From assembly GCF_037042905.1 (NCBI RefSeq), contig NC_087256.1, forward strand, positions 27,727,501 to 27,791,500: 64,000 nt of DNA. The letters run 5' to 3'. Numbering within the stretch: position 1 is the stretch's first letter; each line of letters begins with the position of its first letter. Source of the stretch: Lytechinus pictus (Eukaryota; Echinodermata; Echinoidea; Temnopleuroida; Toxopneustidae). This document shows positions 1 through 12,975 of this stretch, piece after piece. The notes below the pieces were generated by a model, which saw only the letters and a list, made by a program, of their open reading frames with translations, had not been told where the DNA came from and did no database searches. The position numbers and the translations under genes are program-made.

Positions 1-444
1 AGCTCAGAATATCTAATTTGAGTATTACCGGAAGGATGTTCATTATTTTCAAAGTTTCGTATTCCCTGTAAAGAGCAAAATATTTTCACTAAAACTGTAA
101 TGCGGTGTGTGAAAAATGGGAGCCAAAAAAAGCCTGATACAAATAAAGTTTTGAAGAAAAAAAATACACGGGTCTGAAAATTGCCCCTGTCATGCTCAAA
201 AGAGAACTGGAAATATCAAATACATGCAACATGTTTTACTTTATAGTTCATGATCAAATACAAAGAAAATATACAAAACAGATATAGAATAGAAATAATC
301 ATACTATTACCAGAATAATTGCTAACGTGAGATAACTAGCATACATTGTATATAGAGAAAGACTACACATCTCATAATAATAATCATCAGAAACATCACA
401 GAAAGTCAGATGTAAAATATACCCAAATTGTTTTCTGGCTTTGA
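1..444. other. AT-rich non-coding sequence
   Basis: No coding pattern, RNA gene or repeat was recognised here. Confidence 0.6.
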
Positions 445-1030
445 TTTAAAGGGATGGTCCGGGCTGAAAATATTTTGATACATAGAGTAGAATTCACTGA
501 GCAAAATGCCGAAAATTTCATCAAAATCGGATAACAAATAATAAAGTTATTGAAGTTTAAAATTAAGTATTATTTTGTGAAAACAGTGGTCATGAATATT
601 CATTAGGTGGGCTGATGATGTCACATCCCCACTTTCCGTTTTCTTATGTTATTACATAAAATCATATTTTTTTCATTATTTCATACTTGTGTGAATAATA
701 TGTCTCCCTTATAATGAAATAAGTTGCAGCAATAAATATCTAATGCACTAAATCAGTTGTCAATCCAATTTTTCTAGTTCTTGGAGGAAAAAATTTGAAT
801 AAACCTAATTTCATATGACAAAATACAAAAGAACAGGTGGGGATGTGACATCACCAGCCCACCTAATGAATATTCATGACGACTGTTGTTACAAAATATT
901 ACTAAACTTTAAAATTTAATAACTTTGTTATTTCTTATCCGATTTTGATGAAATTTTCGGCATTTTGCTCAGTGAATTCTACTCTATTTATTTAACTATA
1001 AATACTTTCGCCCCGGACCATCCCTTTAAA
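445..1030. mobile_element. Foldback MITE, family A, copy 1
   Basis: The ends TTTAAAGGGATGGTCCGGGC and its near complement GGACCATCCCTTTAAA form long terminal inverted repeats. The inner arms (ATCAAAATCGGATAACAAAT, TGAATATTCATTAGGTGGGC) also pair. TTAA-type ends suggest insertion at TTAA. There is no coding capacity. Confidence 0.85.
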
Positions 1031-1174
1031 GATATTGTAGGTAACTACACTTTTGATATTATTATGACTCAATATCATGTCCATGTAGATACATGAGGCT
1101 GATATAACTAGTTTCTTGTTGTTACTTGAGTTTATGTAAAAAATAGTGATACACACCCATGCACAGTGAAGGCA

Positions 1175-2050
1175 TAAAATTACATTGTACTGTATAAGCT
1201 GTTGTTTTCGCGGGGGTTTAATTTTCATGGATTTCGCAAATTGCCGATCGGCCGCGAATTTAACAACACGCAAAAATATTGACACATTTATTAGTTAGTG
1301 CCAATATCCCCAACAACAAAGCTTTGCTATTGAAAACAACCTGTGTAGTGAAAAAATTGATATATGCACCTCTATATGTACAAAAAATCAGGTTTAGAAA
1401 GTACTTGTGATTTAAACAGTTAGCTAGAATTTCACTTTTTTTTTTCTCAAACAAAATCAGAGCCTTAACTATTTTCTCACATAATTCTATCGATATTTAT
1501 TCACTCACTGTAATATTAAAATGTTTTTTACATGAAATAATTTGATTTTATTGTCATCTTATTCACTATGTACATGTACACACGTATTGGCAGCTATTTG
1601 CATACTCATTAATATTCATAAGTCACATGACCAGAGCTTTTAGAGGTGTACATGTAAGATTCCGTTCACAAAATTCAAAATTTTTGCACTGAAACCAAAT
1701 TTTTTTAAAGTGAATCTAACAAAACACAACTTCAAAAGATTACTCTTGCAGATCAAACTGTGACATGATGAATTTTCAGATCTAAAGGTACAAAAAAGTG
1801 AAATTTAAGCCACTTTTTTCCACATTTTGTTACTGTTTTTACAGGGACATATTTATGTACAAAACACACATGGGGACTTGAGGGGCATAGTCTTGCACAT
1901 GATTTGCACTAGTTTTGCTTCTTTGAAATGCTGTGGAAGTGTTTTGTACCTCTTCCGATCGCGAATTTAACAACCCGCGAAAATGTCGGGACCCCGGCGA
2001 TTCGCGAAAAATTATGTACGCGAAAATAACAGCTTTTACAATGTACAGTA
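1175..2050. mobile_element. Foldback element with TTTTCGCG arms
   Basis: The left arm ACTGTATAAGCTGTTGTTTTCGCG near 1189 pairs with CGCGAAAATAACAGCTTTTACA near 2018. Both arms contain GATCG..CGCGAATTTAACAAC. It appears non-autonomous. Confidence 0.65.
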
Positions 2051-2054
2051 CATG

Positions 2055-2705
2055 TACCCCGCCAAACAAAGTTTGAAGGGGTTGGTTGCAAATCTTGCAC
2101 ATCGTATTTCTTTCTCAGTTGTTAACCAATTCTCATGAAACTTGGCACACATATTTGTGTTGGGGTAAAGATGTGTAAAACACTTTTTGCTCATGTGTCA
2201 GAATTTGTGTTGCCAAACTTGCCATGGTAATTGTATATTATGGCAAAACTAAGGTAAATATCTTGCACTTCAAACTACTTCCTTGGTTTTTAACCAATGC
2301 TCTTGAAATTTTGCACACACATTGGTATTGATGTAAAGATGTGCAAGACATATTTTGTGTGTGTGTCAAAAATCATTTTGCCAAAATGATGGTAACATTA
2401 CATGTATTTGCCAAAAATTGGGGAAAAAATTGCGGTTTGAAATACTTCATCAGCTTTCAACCAATGCTCATGAAATTTGGCTCACACATTGATCTCGAAG
2501 TAAAGATGTGCAGGACATATTTTTGCATACATGTGTCAGGATTATGTCAAAAATAAGGCAAAAATCTTATGGTTCGAACTGCAGTGTATTTCATCAGATT
2601 TTAATCAATTCTCATGATATTTTGCTCAGATTAGCAAGACATATTTTTTTCATGCTTTGGAAACTGTTGCCATGGTAACGGTGTAGGGCAGGGGTATAAA
2701 TCACC
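2055..2705 (+). repeat. Diverged tandem repeat, about 165-bp unit, four units
   Basis: Units starting near 2129, 2296, 2461 and 2605 share AATGCTCATGAAATTTGGC..CACACATT..GTAAAGATGTG..GACATATTTT. The block starts with AAGTTTGAAGGGG and ends ATCACCTTCAGTGATA..TTCTAG. The same start and end frame a related copy at 36768-37077. Confidence 0.75.
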
Positions 2706-3332
2706 TTCAGTGATAGTTCTAGTTTGGTTGATGGACACCGTACAACACAAATTAATTAATTACATGTATAAAGTACTGATACACACTCATGCACAGTGAT
2801 TGAAGAAATCAAAGCTACAATCTCCCCTACAGTTTGTATTAGTGGTTCTCTAAAAAGTGATATGAATACAGTAGTTGGACATTAGTATCTAGTTTTGTGT
2901 GGTCACATTTTCAACATTTTTTCATTTTAAATTGAATATGGATTGTTGACAAATTAAGGCAATTATTTTACTAAGTATACATGAAGGCCTATATTTGATA
3001 CGGAGGTGGTTATGACAGTTGCTTTTAGTTGAAAACAATGTAAGTTTTTGACTCGCCTGCATACACTTGTGGTAGTAAGCAAGACATGTACCTGAAGATC
3101 AGACCGTCCAGCTGCGACATCAATATCAAATCTTTAATCATATTAAGGTTTTGAAATGTCATTTATAACTTTGAAAGTACAAGGGTTTATCAAACTTGGA
3201 CCCGAGGGTAATCAAGTATCACCGATCACTTGGCTTAAGTTTTTAGTCACCTAATCAAGGTCATTTTATGTAATGTACTTGTATTGTCAAATTATTTTTT
3301 ATTCATTTTTTTTGTCATTTGGAAAAGTCATT
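2706..3332. other. Non-coding sequence
   Basis: AT-rich with no recognised gene or repeat. Confidence 0.5.
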
Positions 3333-4610
3333 AATTAGGTGGTCTGTCTATGACAGATCACCTCTTATGTTTGTCCGAATTTTCTTTCTTTATTTATTTA
3401 TTTTTATTTATTATTTTTATTTCCTCCATTTCTTGTGGACAGCAAATCTCAGAAAGTTCATATTCAATAATCATCAAAATATCACCACATATCAACATCA
3501 ATAAGACCTCAATTCTGCAAGAATCTTAATGTCATGACGTCATCATGACGTCATCTAGACGCCATTTTGTAAAATCACATTATCAATCATATCTCCATTA
3601 TCAATTATCAAAAATCAATCAAATTCACATGACATAAACTTCAGATTAAGGGTCATCAGGTCATGTCATCAAAGGTCACCTGTAGGTCACGACGCGCGCG
3701 TACGCGCGCGTAAAAAAATTAAAATGCTCAAAATCATTTTTTGACCAAAACAGAGTACGTTTTAGGTCATTTTAAGCATTTCAAAAAATTGCGCGCGCAA
3801 ACATATGCGCGCGCGTTTCCGCGCGTAACGCCTTGAATGCAACTCAGAAACACCGTTTTTTTTATTTCATTGCATTGATCATATAATTTTGAGCAATTTG
3901 ATACCTTGATCAACCTTCTACGACCATTAATAAGGAAATTAACACCCGTTAAAGTTTGCAGCACGTGTGCGCGCGAGCTCTCACTATAGGCCATATATGG
4001 GCAAAAACATGCCTATAGAAAATCCGCTGTAGCTCTTCAGAACGCATGGGGACCCCCATTTTTTTTTTCATATTTTGATAGAGTATGAACTAGAGATATA
4101 ATTTCATGTCTCATTTGACCCTCAAGTATATTATGACGTCATCAAAATGGCGTCGGAATTCAAAAAATCCATTTTGCCTATTATGACGTCATTATAATTA
4201 TGCAAATCTTGCTCTAACTCCGTGAATATTGGTCAATTTTCACCCAATTTTTGATATGTTGTAGCTTAGTTCTTACTCTTTCTGAGTTATTGCCTTTATT
4301 TTTCATTTTGATAGACAAATCATCCTCAAAAATTGCAAATAATAATGGCATGTCATTTTTACTCATTTTGCGTGTAATCTCTATGGGACATGACTTTTTC
4401 TCAAAACTAGATTCTACATTCTTCTATTTCGTAAGCCATATCTCCAATTTTTGTTGCTAGTTATCCCTGAGCTTTTAGTATGTTGTAGCTGAGATTCTAA
4501 GCTTTCGGTTGCGTTTCCTTCATTTTCCGATCAGATGTCGGGATCATGCCCGTAATTCACTTGCAAGATTGGATTTGAGATTCTGGTGTTTTGCTTACGT
4601 GTTAAGTCTA

Positions 4611-4726
4611 TGGGAAATATTCTAGCTCAATCGGTTAGGCGTCAGACTTACTTCTCATTCCATCATGCAGGCAGGGGTTCGAGTCCGCGGGTGAACATGA
4701 TTTTTTTTTTTTTTTTTTTTTTTTTA
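4611..4726 (+). mobile_element. tRNA-derived SINE head with T-rich tail
   Basis: An A-box-like TAGCTCAATCGGTTAGGC and a perfect B box GGTTCGAGTCC (4676-4686) are followed by about 22 T residues. The acceptor and anticodon stems do not fold well, so this is a retroposon rather than a working tRNA. Confidence 0.6.
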
Positions 4727-4804
4727 GCTATCTTGCCCACGATCAATTATAAGAATTCTAACAAATAATAGCTAAAATATTGCAAAATAAAACAGATTAT
4801 AATT

Positions 4805-5246
4805 ACTTTTTTATATCATATCTCTTTATCTGTCTGTCTATCTACCTACATGACATATCTATCTCTCTGTCTAATATATATCTTTCTGTTTGAATACGTC
4901 CCTCTCTCTCTATCTATCCATATGTCTGTCTGTCTATCTACCTACATTGTATATCTATCTGTCTGTTTATCTCTCTCTCTCTCTCTCTGTCTAATATATA
5001 TGTATCTATCTGTTTAGATATGTCTATCTATCTATCCATCCATCTGCCTGTCTCTATCTATCTATCTATCTATATATCTATCTATCTATCTATCTGTCTG
5101 TCTGTCTCTCTATCTATCTATCTATCTGTCTATCTATCTATCTATCTATATGTCTGTCTCTCTATTCATCTATATGTCTGTCTCTCTATCTATCTCTGTC
5201 TCGATCTCTATCAATCTATATGTCTGTCTCTGTATCTATCTATATG

Positions 5247-5283
<37 letters not shown>

Positions 5284-5970
5284 ATATCTATCTATATGTC
5301 TGTCTCTCTATCTATCTATATTTCTGTCTCTCTGTCTATCTATATGTTTGTCTATCTATATGTCTGTCTATCTATCCATGAAGCTATCACGAGAAGGAGA
5401 ACCATCTTCCAATTTCTCTCTTAATCCTTTGTTATCGCTTCCTTCGGGCGAAGGAACGATATCTAACATCAATTGGCGAGCCGCCAGGCGAAAGTTAGAG
5501 CCCGCTTACATAACGCGATAGGACCACGCAGCATGAAGCTATTACGAGATAGCTCGTAATAGCTTCATGATATGTCTGTCTCTCTATCTATATATATGTC
5601 TGTCTATCTATCTGTCTATCTATCTATCTGTCTGTCTCTCTTTCTATCTATATGTTTATATATGTTTTATTAATATAACCACCAATCATCTCTCTATCTA
5701 TCTATATATCTATATATCTATCAATCTATCTCTCTATCTATAAGTCTGTCTCTCTATCTATCTATATGTCTGTCTCTCTATCTATATGTCTGTCTCTCTA
5801 TATCTATCTATATATGTCTATGTTTTATTAATATAACCACCTATAATTTATCTCTCCATCCATCTAATATAATTATCTTTCTTGTATGTATCTGTTTGAT
5901 TATGTAAATCTGTTTGTCTATCTATTTTTCAATCTAATATCTGTTTAAATATTTTTTTCCTGTTTATCTA
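4805..5970 (+). repeat. TCTA/TCTG/TCTC tetranucleotide microsatellite array
   Basis: About 1.1 kb of interrupted TCTA, TCTG and TCTC units, broken by a 193-bp insert (5377-5569). The long Ser/Ile/Leu-rich open frames across it are repeat translation, not genes. Confidence 0.97.
5377..5569. mobile_element. GC-rich hairpin-bearing insert inside the TCTA array
   Basis: The insert starts with CATGAAGCTATCACGAG and ends with a 38-nt hairpin, CATGAAGCTATTACGAG, a 4-nt loop, then CTCGTAATAGCTTCATG (5532-5569). A second hairpin, TATCGCTTCCTTCG then CGAAGGAACGATA, lies at 5433-5461. The base composition is unlike the flanks. The origin is not recognised. Confidence 0.6.
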
Positions 5971-5993
5971 TCTATACGACAGACCACCTAATT

Positions 5994-7935
5994 CGTCCGC
6001 ATGACGAATTAAAATCTAGTCTTATAATTAATTTCAAAGTCAGCTTTTCTGCTATTGAATCGCAGAATGCAGGCGAAACTGCCAGAGGCATTCCAGGTGT
6101 TGATATGAAATTATTTGCATAACTGCATGGACAGTATGTAAACTCTGAATGGCTAAAAAAAAGGCTTCCCTTTAAATCACAAATTGGAACCTGGCAAATG
6201 CAGCAAGTGCCTCTCGAAAATGAGCCCCTTGAAAAGACCCCCAAATTACCCCAACCTCAAACCCCAAATTAAAGAGGTCCTTCATGAATTCTCTCTCATA
6301 CACACATAACAGCCCTGCATCCAAGCTAACGCTACCTGTGATTACGTGTACTTATGTACAGGACACTTTTGCTTGTACTTCAAGAAATTTGTGTGTCTTA
6401 AAAACTTACAACCACTTTCATTCCCCACAGAACAATTAGAGCCCCCCCCCCACCATTCCCCTCAATGTGATCATAAAAAAAAGCTTCCCTCAGAATTGTT
6501 CAGTTAATATCAGGAATGGACTCTTACATGTATTTCTCTTTTTTTTCAATTTCCAGTAGGCTTCTTCATAATCAGACACCCTTTCTAATTATCTCTATTT
6601 CAGAGGTTGATTATGTCCCACCCTTGTGTACAGTTGAATGACACCCCCCCCCCCCTCCCCTTCGATCCTCTCCTCTAATTTCCACAATCATTCTAATACA
6701 TGTAGCATCCATCAATTTTCAATCATTGAATATAACCCGTCTTCAAAGATAAGAACACATCTTGAAATTCTTATAATGCATACATGTATAACACTAATAT
6801 ATGGCAATGTCTTTTTGGCACAGATATGATTTTGACCGTGCTCTTTATTTGAGATTCATTAATTTTCAGTTCAAACTTCAAAGGCAACTGTTGCTCAATC
6901 AATTCTCATAAACTTTGAGCTAAAAATACATGGAATTCTATTATCCTAATTTACAACTTTTTTATACTAATTACAGTACATGTAGATGAAAATTGCAACA
7001 AGAGTTGAAAAGGGTGAATTCAGAGTTGCAAAGTTCAGACCGTTGTCGTGAATTTTTATGCAATACAAAGTCATGTAACCGCAATTTTCTAGAGGCTTGT
7101 CAATTGCCACTAATCACCATTCTGATGGATAACATTGTCTTTATACAGTCGGTGAACTAAAGTACTTGTACAAGTAGGTAATTCCATGAAACTGGTTATA
7201 CGTACACAGTTTATAATGCCAAGCCACAAAATGAATAGATATTCATTTCCTCAATTATGACCTACAGGTACACACAAGACATATGTAGTTTTTATGCTGC
7301 AGAAATGTGAAACAAAGTGAAAATAAAATGTAAAAAATATACCTGTACATGTAATGTACATGTATTACTGGAATAAGGCCTCTTTGTGTTCACATGAGAT
7401 TTGAGATTCTAAAAATAGAAGTTTGGTGTGCCACTTTCAGATAGTTTGCTGTGAAAATCCTAATACTCAAAAGTGGTCTCTGCTCAACCTAAAGTCCCTG
7501 CTGGCAGTGACCTGTGTTTGAAGAGGGGGTAAATCATGAATATGTGGTAACAACGAGACCATATGATTGGTAGATAAATAACAGTTATCCTACTAAATGG
7601 TTATAACACTTTGACGGTGACCAAGTGATGATTTGACTAAACGGTGCTTAGTTAGACCAATTTAATATAGTAGTAGACCAGGGGAGACATGAGACAGTTT
7701 CAGAAAGAATTGCAATCAAATAAAACCACCAAATATTTGATTCCACAGATCCACTTCAGCTAAGGTACGCAAGAACATTTATTTATTTTATAATGTCTGG
7801 GCTTGAATTAATACAAGACTATCAAATGCCATGACTGTGGATACCCCCTTTTGATTGGCCTTTATGTAAATCTAATTCTGTACTTTTAACTGGTCTTACA
7901 TACTGTATGCTCATGTTAAGATGTAATTTTGTGGT
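5994..7935. other. Non-coding sequence with short C-runs
   Basis: No gene was recognised. There are poly-C runs near 6440 and 6643, and a palindromic ACATGTA cluster at 7344-7363. Confidence 0.5.
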
Positions 7936-8044
7936 GTTTTTTTTTATATATATATATCAATATATATCATAATTGATGTCGTAACCAATTTTTATTGCAA
8001 TACCCGATCCGATCTGATCTGATTTCCCTTTTTCCACATTTTTC

Positions 8045-8290
8045 AGAAATCCGATTTGTTTTGATCTCGGACAAAAGCAGTGGAAGGAAAAGAAGATTAA
8101 GGAGAAGAAAATTATGATTTGTTTTGCTCTCCGATATTAGCGGAAAAGGAGGAGGAGATGTTGATAATTTGTTTTCATCTCCGATGTAAGCGGAGGAAGA
8201 AGATGATGATGATCTGTTTTGATCTCCGACAAAAACGGAGGAGGAAGAAAAACAAACGAAGGTGATGATATGTTTTGATCTTAAGCGGAG
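8045..8290 (+). repeat. Short tandem repeat (about 50-bp units) with inverted copies at 8755-8855
   Basis: About five units of the form TTTGTTTTGATCTCCGAC..AGCGGAGGAGGAAGAAG. The reverse complement, CTTCCTCCG..GTCGGAGATC..AAACAAAT, recurs twice at 8755-8855, so the whole region (about 7936-8995) can fold back. The 169-codon minus-strand frame here comes from this repeat. Confidence 0.7.
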
Positions 8291-9017
8291 GCAAATAAAA
8301 TTTAGTTGAACATGCTGAATGTTTAAGACGTGTTTTGAGGAATCATTATTAGCAATGATCTCTTGCTCTCCTAAAAATAGAAGAAATGTAAAAGGCGCAT
8401 CTTCCTGACTCTGTCGCAAATGCAAATAGAATTGAACAGAAGTGTCCAACAGAATAATGACCGATCGCTGGAACATGTTTTGAAAACATTTTGAATTTAG
8501 GTCCTAGCGATTCAAAATAGATATTAATATATATATTCTTTGGGAATGATCTCTAGCTGCGACATCTGGAGTTAGAGTTTACGACTGCCTCCGCAATCAC
8601 CACGATAGAGAAGGTGAATATCATCGTAAGCAACTTGGGATAGTAGTGCGTTTTTTCGGTAACTCATGCGATCTCTATGCGTTTACGATTTTCTCCGCCA
8701 TCACCATGATGTAGAGAAGAGGACTGTCGTTGATCAGCGGTAGCGCCGCGTGCTGCATCATCATTATCTTCTTCTCCTTCCTCCGATTATGTCGGAGATG
8801 GAAACAAATCATCATCTTCTTCCTCCGCTTTTGTCGGAGATCAAAACAAATTCTGTCATCAGTGTAGCTTGCATCGTTTGTCAATGTGCCGGCCACCCAC
8901 AAATTTTAATGTATTTTTGTGTTTTTGAATATCTGCCGATCCGTTTTTAGGAGCAAAAATTCAGAACTGAACTCCGATCCCGTTATTGCACTAACTTACA
9001 ACATTAATTATAATACC

Positions 9018-9383
9018 ATGTTTACACACCTCGAGTGTGGAATCCTCAAGCAGGGTCAAACGCTGCAAACTGTGATTGCGTTTATACTAGACGAGTTCGA
9101 CAGGGCCCATGGATCACGAACAGAAGTAGAATAGACGTACTGTATATGGTTATGCCGTGTTTGACCTAGGTCATGCGGGTTTGACACGGCTTTCTGTTTA
9201 CACATGAAAAAAATAAGCGAGTCTGACTCGGCTCGCAGGTGGAAACCTATGATTTTGGCAGATCAAAAAGCCGTGTTCAACACGGCTCGCGGATCACACT
9301 GATCGCGTTTACACAGCATAAAATTGCCGTGTTGAACATGGCTCGCATGTCAAACCCCTGAGCTGAGTCACTGTGTAAACACG
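9018..9383. mobile_element. Foldback repeat with TGTTTACAC ends
   Basis: TGTTTACACACCTCG at the left pairs with CTGTGTAAAC at the right. Internal CGTGTTGAACACGGCTCGC motifs repeat in both orientations. Probably a non-autonomous element. Confidence 0.6.
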
Positions 9384-11426
9384 GTGAAAGAGAGGCTGTG
9401 CACACCCTATAAGTTCTACTTGTTATAATCTTGACTACATTTTGCAAAGGTATGAAGAAATTTGCTATATATGTTTTTTTTTTTTTATCTGTATATATCA
9501 AGATATATTGAAAATTAATACTTAATAACAAATCCATCCAAAATAATTTTATGCTGGGGTAATGATAAAACTCCTAAAGAAGATTGAAGAAATTGAAGAT
9601 TACTACCTTAACAAGTTCCTACATGTACATGTATTCATGGTATATTTAAAAAAAATAAAGAGTGAAAAGTTTCATAAATTTTTTTTACTCTATAAGTTTT
9701 TTCCCAGCTGAACAGGATCTGGTAGTAATAAATCAACTATTAATGCCTTGAACACAGACAGAATTAATTATGTATAGCACCCAAGTAGCCAATAATGTAA
9801 TAATATTCCTCCTCTGAACAAAAGATATGTTCGTTATCTCAGAATATGATTTCTGTAAAGTACCCTTTTACTGAACTATTTTTAAATATTCTCTCCTTTC
9901 CTTTCAATGTAAATCAAAGTTTGACCTTGATTCAATAGCCCTAAAGATCGGAAATTCGCGCAGTTTCATTATAAATTTCATCTTCAGAGTTTGAAGATAT
10001 GAGGTAATTATTTTTGCAAGGTGACTCTGATTAGTATTCAGAGCAAAAACGGGAATGCTGAATTTGAGTAATGTTATCTCTACGTGCAATCTCTATGAAG
10101 ATAATTAGTATTCAGGTCCATCTGCACATAAGATAATTACTCTGACATCACGACTCATCAACAACCATAAAGTGGGTAGAAATTGGGGGATATCCCTTAA
10201 TTTTAACAATTCATGAATATTTGATGGAGTTTATTTAATGGAATTCTCTTTTCATATAAAATATATGCACTAGCACTCAGTCAATAGGCGCCAACTATAA
10301 ACTTCACAGTATATTTCATGTGAAGAGCCTCAAAGGTTTATTGCAACATATATATATCTAAAGTAGATATAAATGTATTCTTGACAAGTATTAATTCTAT
10401 GAATTTAGAAAAGAAATTTCAGTATCATCATTTGTTGTATGCATTATATTTCATACTACATGTACATGTAGGGCTGAGTCAAAACATTTCACTGTTCAAT
10501 TACCGTCAAATCATATTAAATGTTATACGCCTAAATCTAGGTTCTAGGGGGAAAACTTTCATATTTTACATCATTATTTTTATGAAAAAGCCAACTATTT
10601 CCCTTATTTTTTAACTGTTTCGATTTAATTGGAAGCTATCAAAAATGAATATGATTCCACATCTTTCTTGACACTGAAAGATTGTTTTATGATAATATTA
10701 TTAATAATAATAATAGTGATGTCTTATTGGGTGCACACACCGTCCAGAGACGCTCATGGCCCTAGCGCAGCAACAGATCCTTTGGATATGAATATTTTAT
10801 ACATTTTATACATAATTTTATAAACAACTACAAAATATAGATGTACATGAAGTCGACAAAGATATCTTTAATAAATCACTGCAAGTACAGTCTTCCGCCA
10901 TCGCCCACTGGAATTCCTAGCTACATGTACATCCATTTTACCTGTAGTAAATATTTTAGTCCCACATATATACTTTCATGGTGTTGACAGAGTAAAGAGG
11001 ATCAGAAACAAAATGGTAATTGTTTTCAGTTTTTGTTCCAAGAAAATATGGAAAATAGGTGGCCATTTCATGGATTTAAATAGGCAAAATGTGAAATTTT
11101 AGCAACTATTGGTGAAGGTTTTTTTTTTTCAATTTAAACTATCATCATAAAACGATCTTTCAGAGTCAAGAAATAGGTGAATATTTTTCTTGTTAGTTTC
11201 TAACTAAATCAAAACAATTTTTAGGAAATCTGGAACAAAGATGGCTATTTCATTGATTTAAAGAACAAAATATGAGATTTGAGCAAATTTTGGTGATGGT
11301 TTTTATTTTCTTTTCACCCCTGCCAGTTGACCATAAATGTATGTTTGTTAATATCGTTGAAATGTTTTTCAAAATAAACGTAATGACTCGGGCCTATTGC
11401 ATACCATGCCATGCTCATATCGTGTC
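9384..11426. other. AT-rich non-coding sequence
   Basis: No gene was seen. Two diverged direct copies of a roughly 120-bp segment (ATGGATTTAAATAGGCAAAATG versus ATTGATTTAAAGAACAAAAT) lie near 11040-11310. Confidence 0.5.
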
Positions 11427-11832
11427 TAAAGCCCGGCTCACACTATTTGATTCGTTGCGACCCGGATTTCAAAGATATTGTGATAACATTTGATATGGAC
11501 ATTCCAACTAATAAAATCTTACTGATCAGAATTCAGAATAGAGGTATGACTACTGAAATCAAAATTCAGTCCAGTTAGAGCCTCCCTGAATGAATAAAAA
11601 CAAATTCAATTCCAAATCGTAATGATGTCATCGGCTGCGACTTAAAGCCGATTTGGACCTTACTCCGACCACAGGGCTTGCCTCAAAATAAAAATAGGAT
11701 TTCAGTATTCCTAGCATCAAGCCAAACTTTATATATAATATTTTTACTTCTTGGAACTTTTATATTTAATGCAAAATGCGATTTCTTGAAAAATTGCGTC
11801 ATATCCGATCGCATAGTGTGAGCCGGGCTTAA
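11427..11832. mobile_element. Foldback MITE with AAGCCCGGCTCACACTAT ends
   Basis: Terminal inverted repeats of about 18 bp: AAGCCCGGCTCACACTAT and ATAGTGTGAGCCGGGCTT. A related design with other ends lies at 41760-42187. Confidence 0.8.
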
Positions 11833-12975
11833 AACACTTCTTTTTTTTTTGTTCTTCTGGTTGCATGTTTAATGCCTCCTACCCCCATCCCCAGGAAATG
11901 CAACTCTTCCAGTCTACATGTATGGTACCATTGTAAACCAATGTAAAAAATGAAAGAAACATTCCCTTCAAAATATTATGCCCTCATACCCTCCCTTCCG
12001 CGAAAAAGAGAAATTTGGGGGTTTCATCGATGACAGATTCATAATATACATTGCAGAGCTGCGACTGCTGATTGAATTACAACCAATTAGTTTGGAGAAA
12101 TATGTCACTTTGGGTTTGTCTGTGTATCTGTATCCATTAGCCTTCGGGGAAGCAAATTTCTCATTAGAATTAGGGATCATGCACCAACATTTCTTGTAGC
12201 ACGCGCCAGGCTCTGGGGCAAGATCGTCTACGTTGCGTTGCAGAGCTGTGTTTTGTTTTGTTTCGTGCCCAAGACTGTGGTGGTCTTCTGATGCGCACTT
12301 GCGTATTGTTGATCTCTGTGTAGGATATAACTCATGGATTGAAGAGTATGAATTATTAATTATCCCCTGAATACGGGTTGCAGTATGTATGTATTGTTGT
12401 AGGGAAGAAAAACATCTCCCTTTTTTGGGGGGTGTGATTATCTGAATCTGACATACTTAACCCTACAAGAAAAAATGTGATAAAAATATAATAATCTGGT
12501 TGCACATCATACATGTTTAAAAGCAACACCCACCCTTAATAAATACCTGCATGTATACAGAAAACAACAAATGAGCAACACAAAATGAATGAAAGTATTA
12601 TGAAGAGCAAATGCTGCCCTTCTCCTCCCCCACCCCCTAAAAAAAAAAAGGTTTCATCTCATTGGTAGGATCATGTACATGTATGTATGCTTCCAATGGG
12701 CAGTCATTTCTAGTCAAACTTGCTCCATATTCTATTTTACAGATATGAAAAAAATTCGAAAACTTTTATGTCACCTCACCCGGAATGATGTTTCATCAAG
12801 ATATTTTATGCATGACTTTACGCGCGACTGGGACACATTCTCAGGTGCTAAGCAAACCATAATATTCATAGGGGTATATTTTTGTCACTAACTCGGTTAC
12901 ATGAAATGTTGTGCATTATGTTTGGCGTAACTTTCAAACAGCCCTCGGCATCGAGCCGCTGTCTGTTCGTTTCAT
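11833..12975. other. Mostly single-copy non-coding stretch upstream of exon A
   Basis: 12000-12360 is less AT-rich than its surroundings and shows none of the repeats seen elsewhere. It is open in short frames on both strands without similarity to a known protein. It could hold a promoter, 5' exon or enhancer of the Mblk-1-like gene; none is demonstrated. Confidence 0.3.

Larger units (their letters stand above)
3333..5993. mobile_element. 2.66-kb composite element with perfect 16-bp terminal inverted repeats
   Basis: AATTAGGTGGTCTGTC at 3333-3348 is the exact complement of GACAGACCACCTAATT at 5978-5993. Inside are alternating CG runs near 3690-3720, four TGACGTCA palindromes, a tRNA-derived SINE, the TCTA/TCTG array and a hairpin insert. 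No transposase frame was seen. A target duplication is not obvious, so the ends could differ by a few bases. Confidence 0.6.

Noticed and set aside
5020..5521. Open frames of 123-134 codons rich in Ser, Ile, Tyr and Leu
   Set aside because: They are translations of the TCTA/TCTG microsatellite and the insert in it.
7967..8476. 169-codon minus-strand frame
   Set aside because: It is made of a short tandem repeat that is part of a foldback; no conserved domain.
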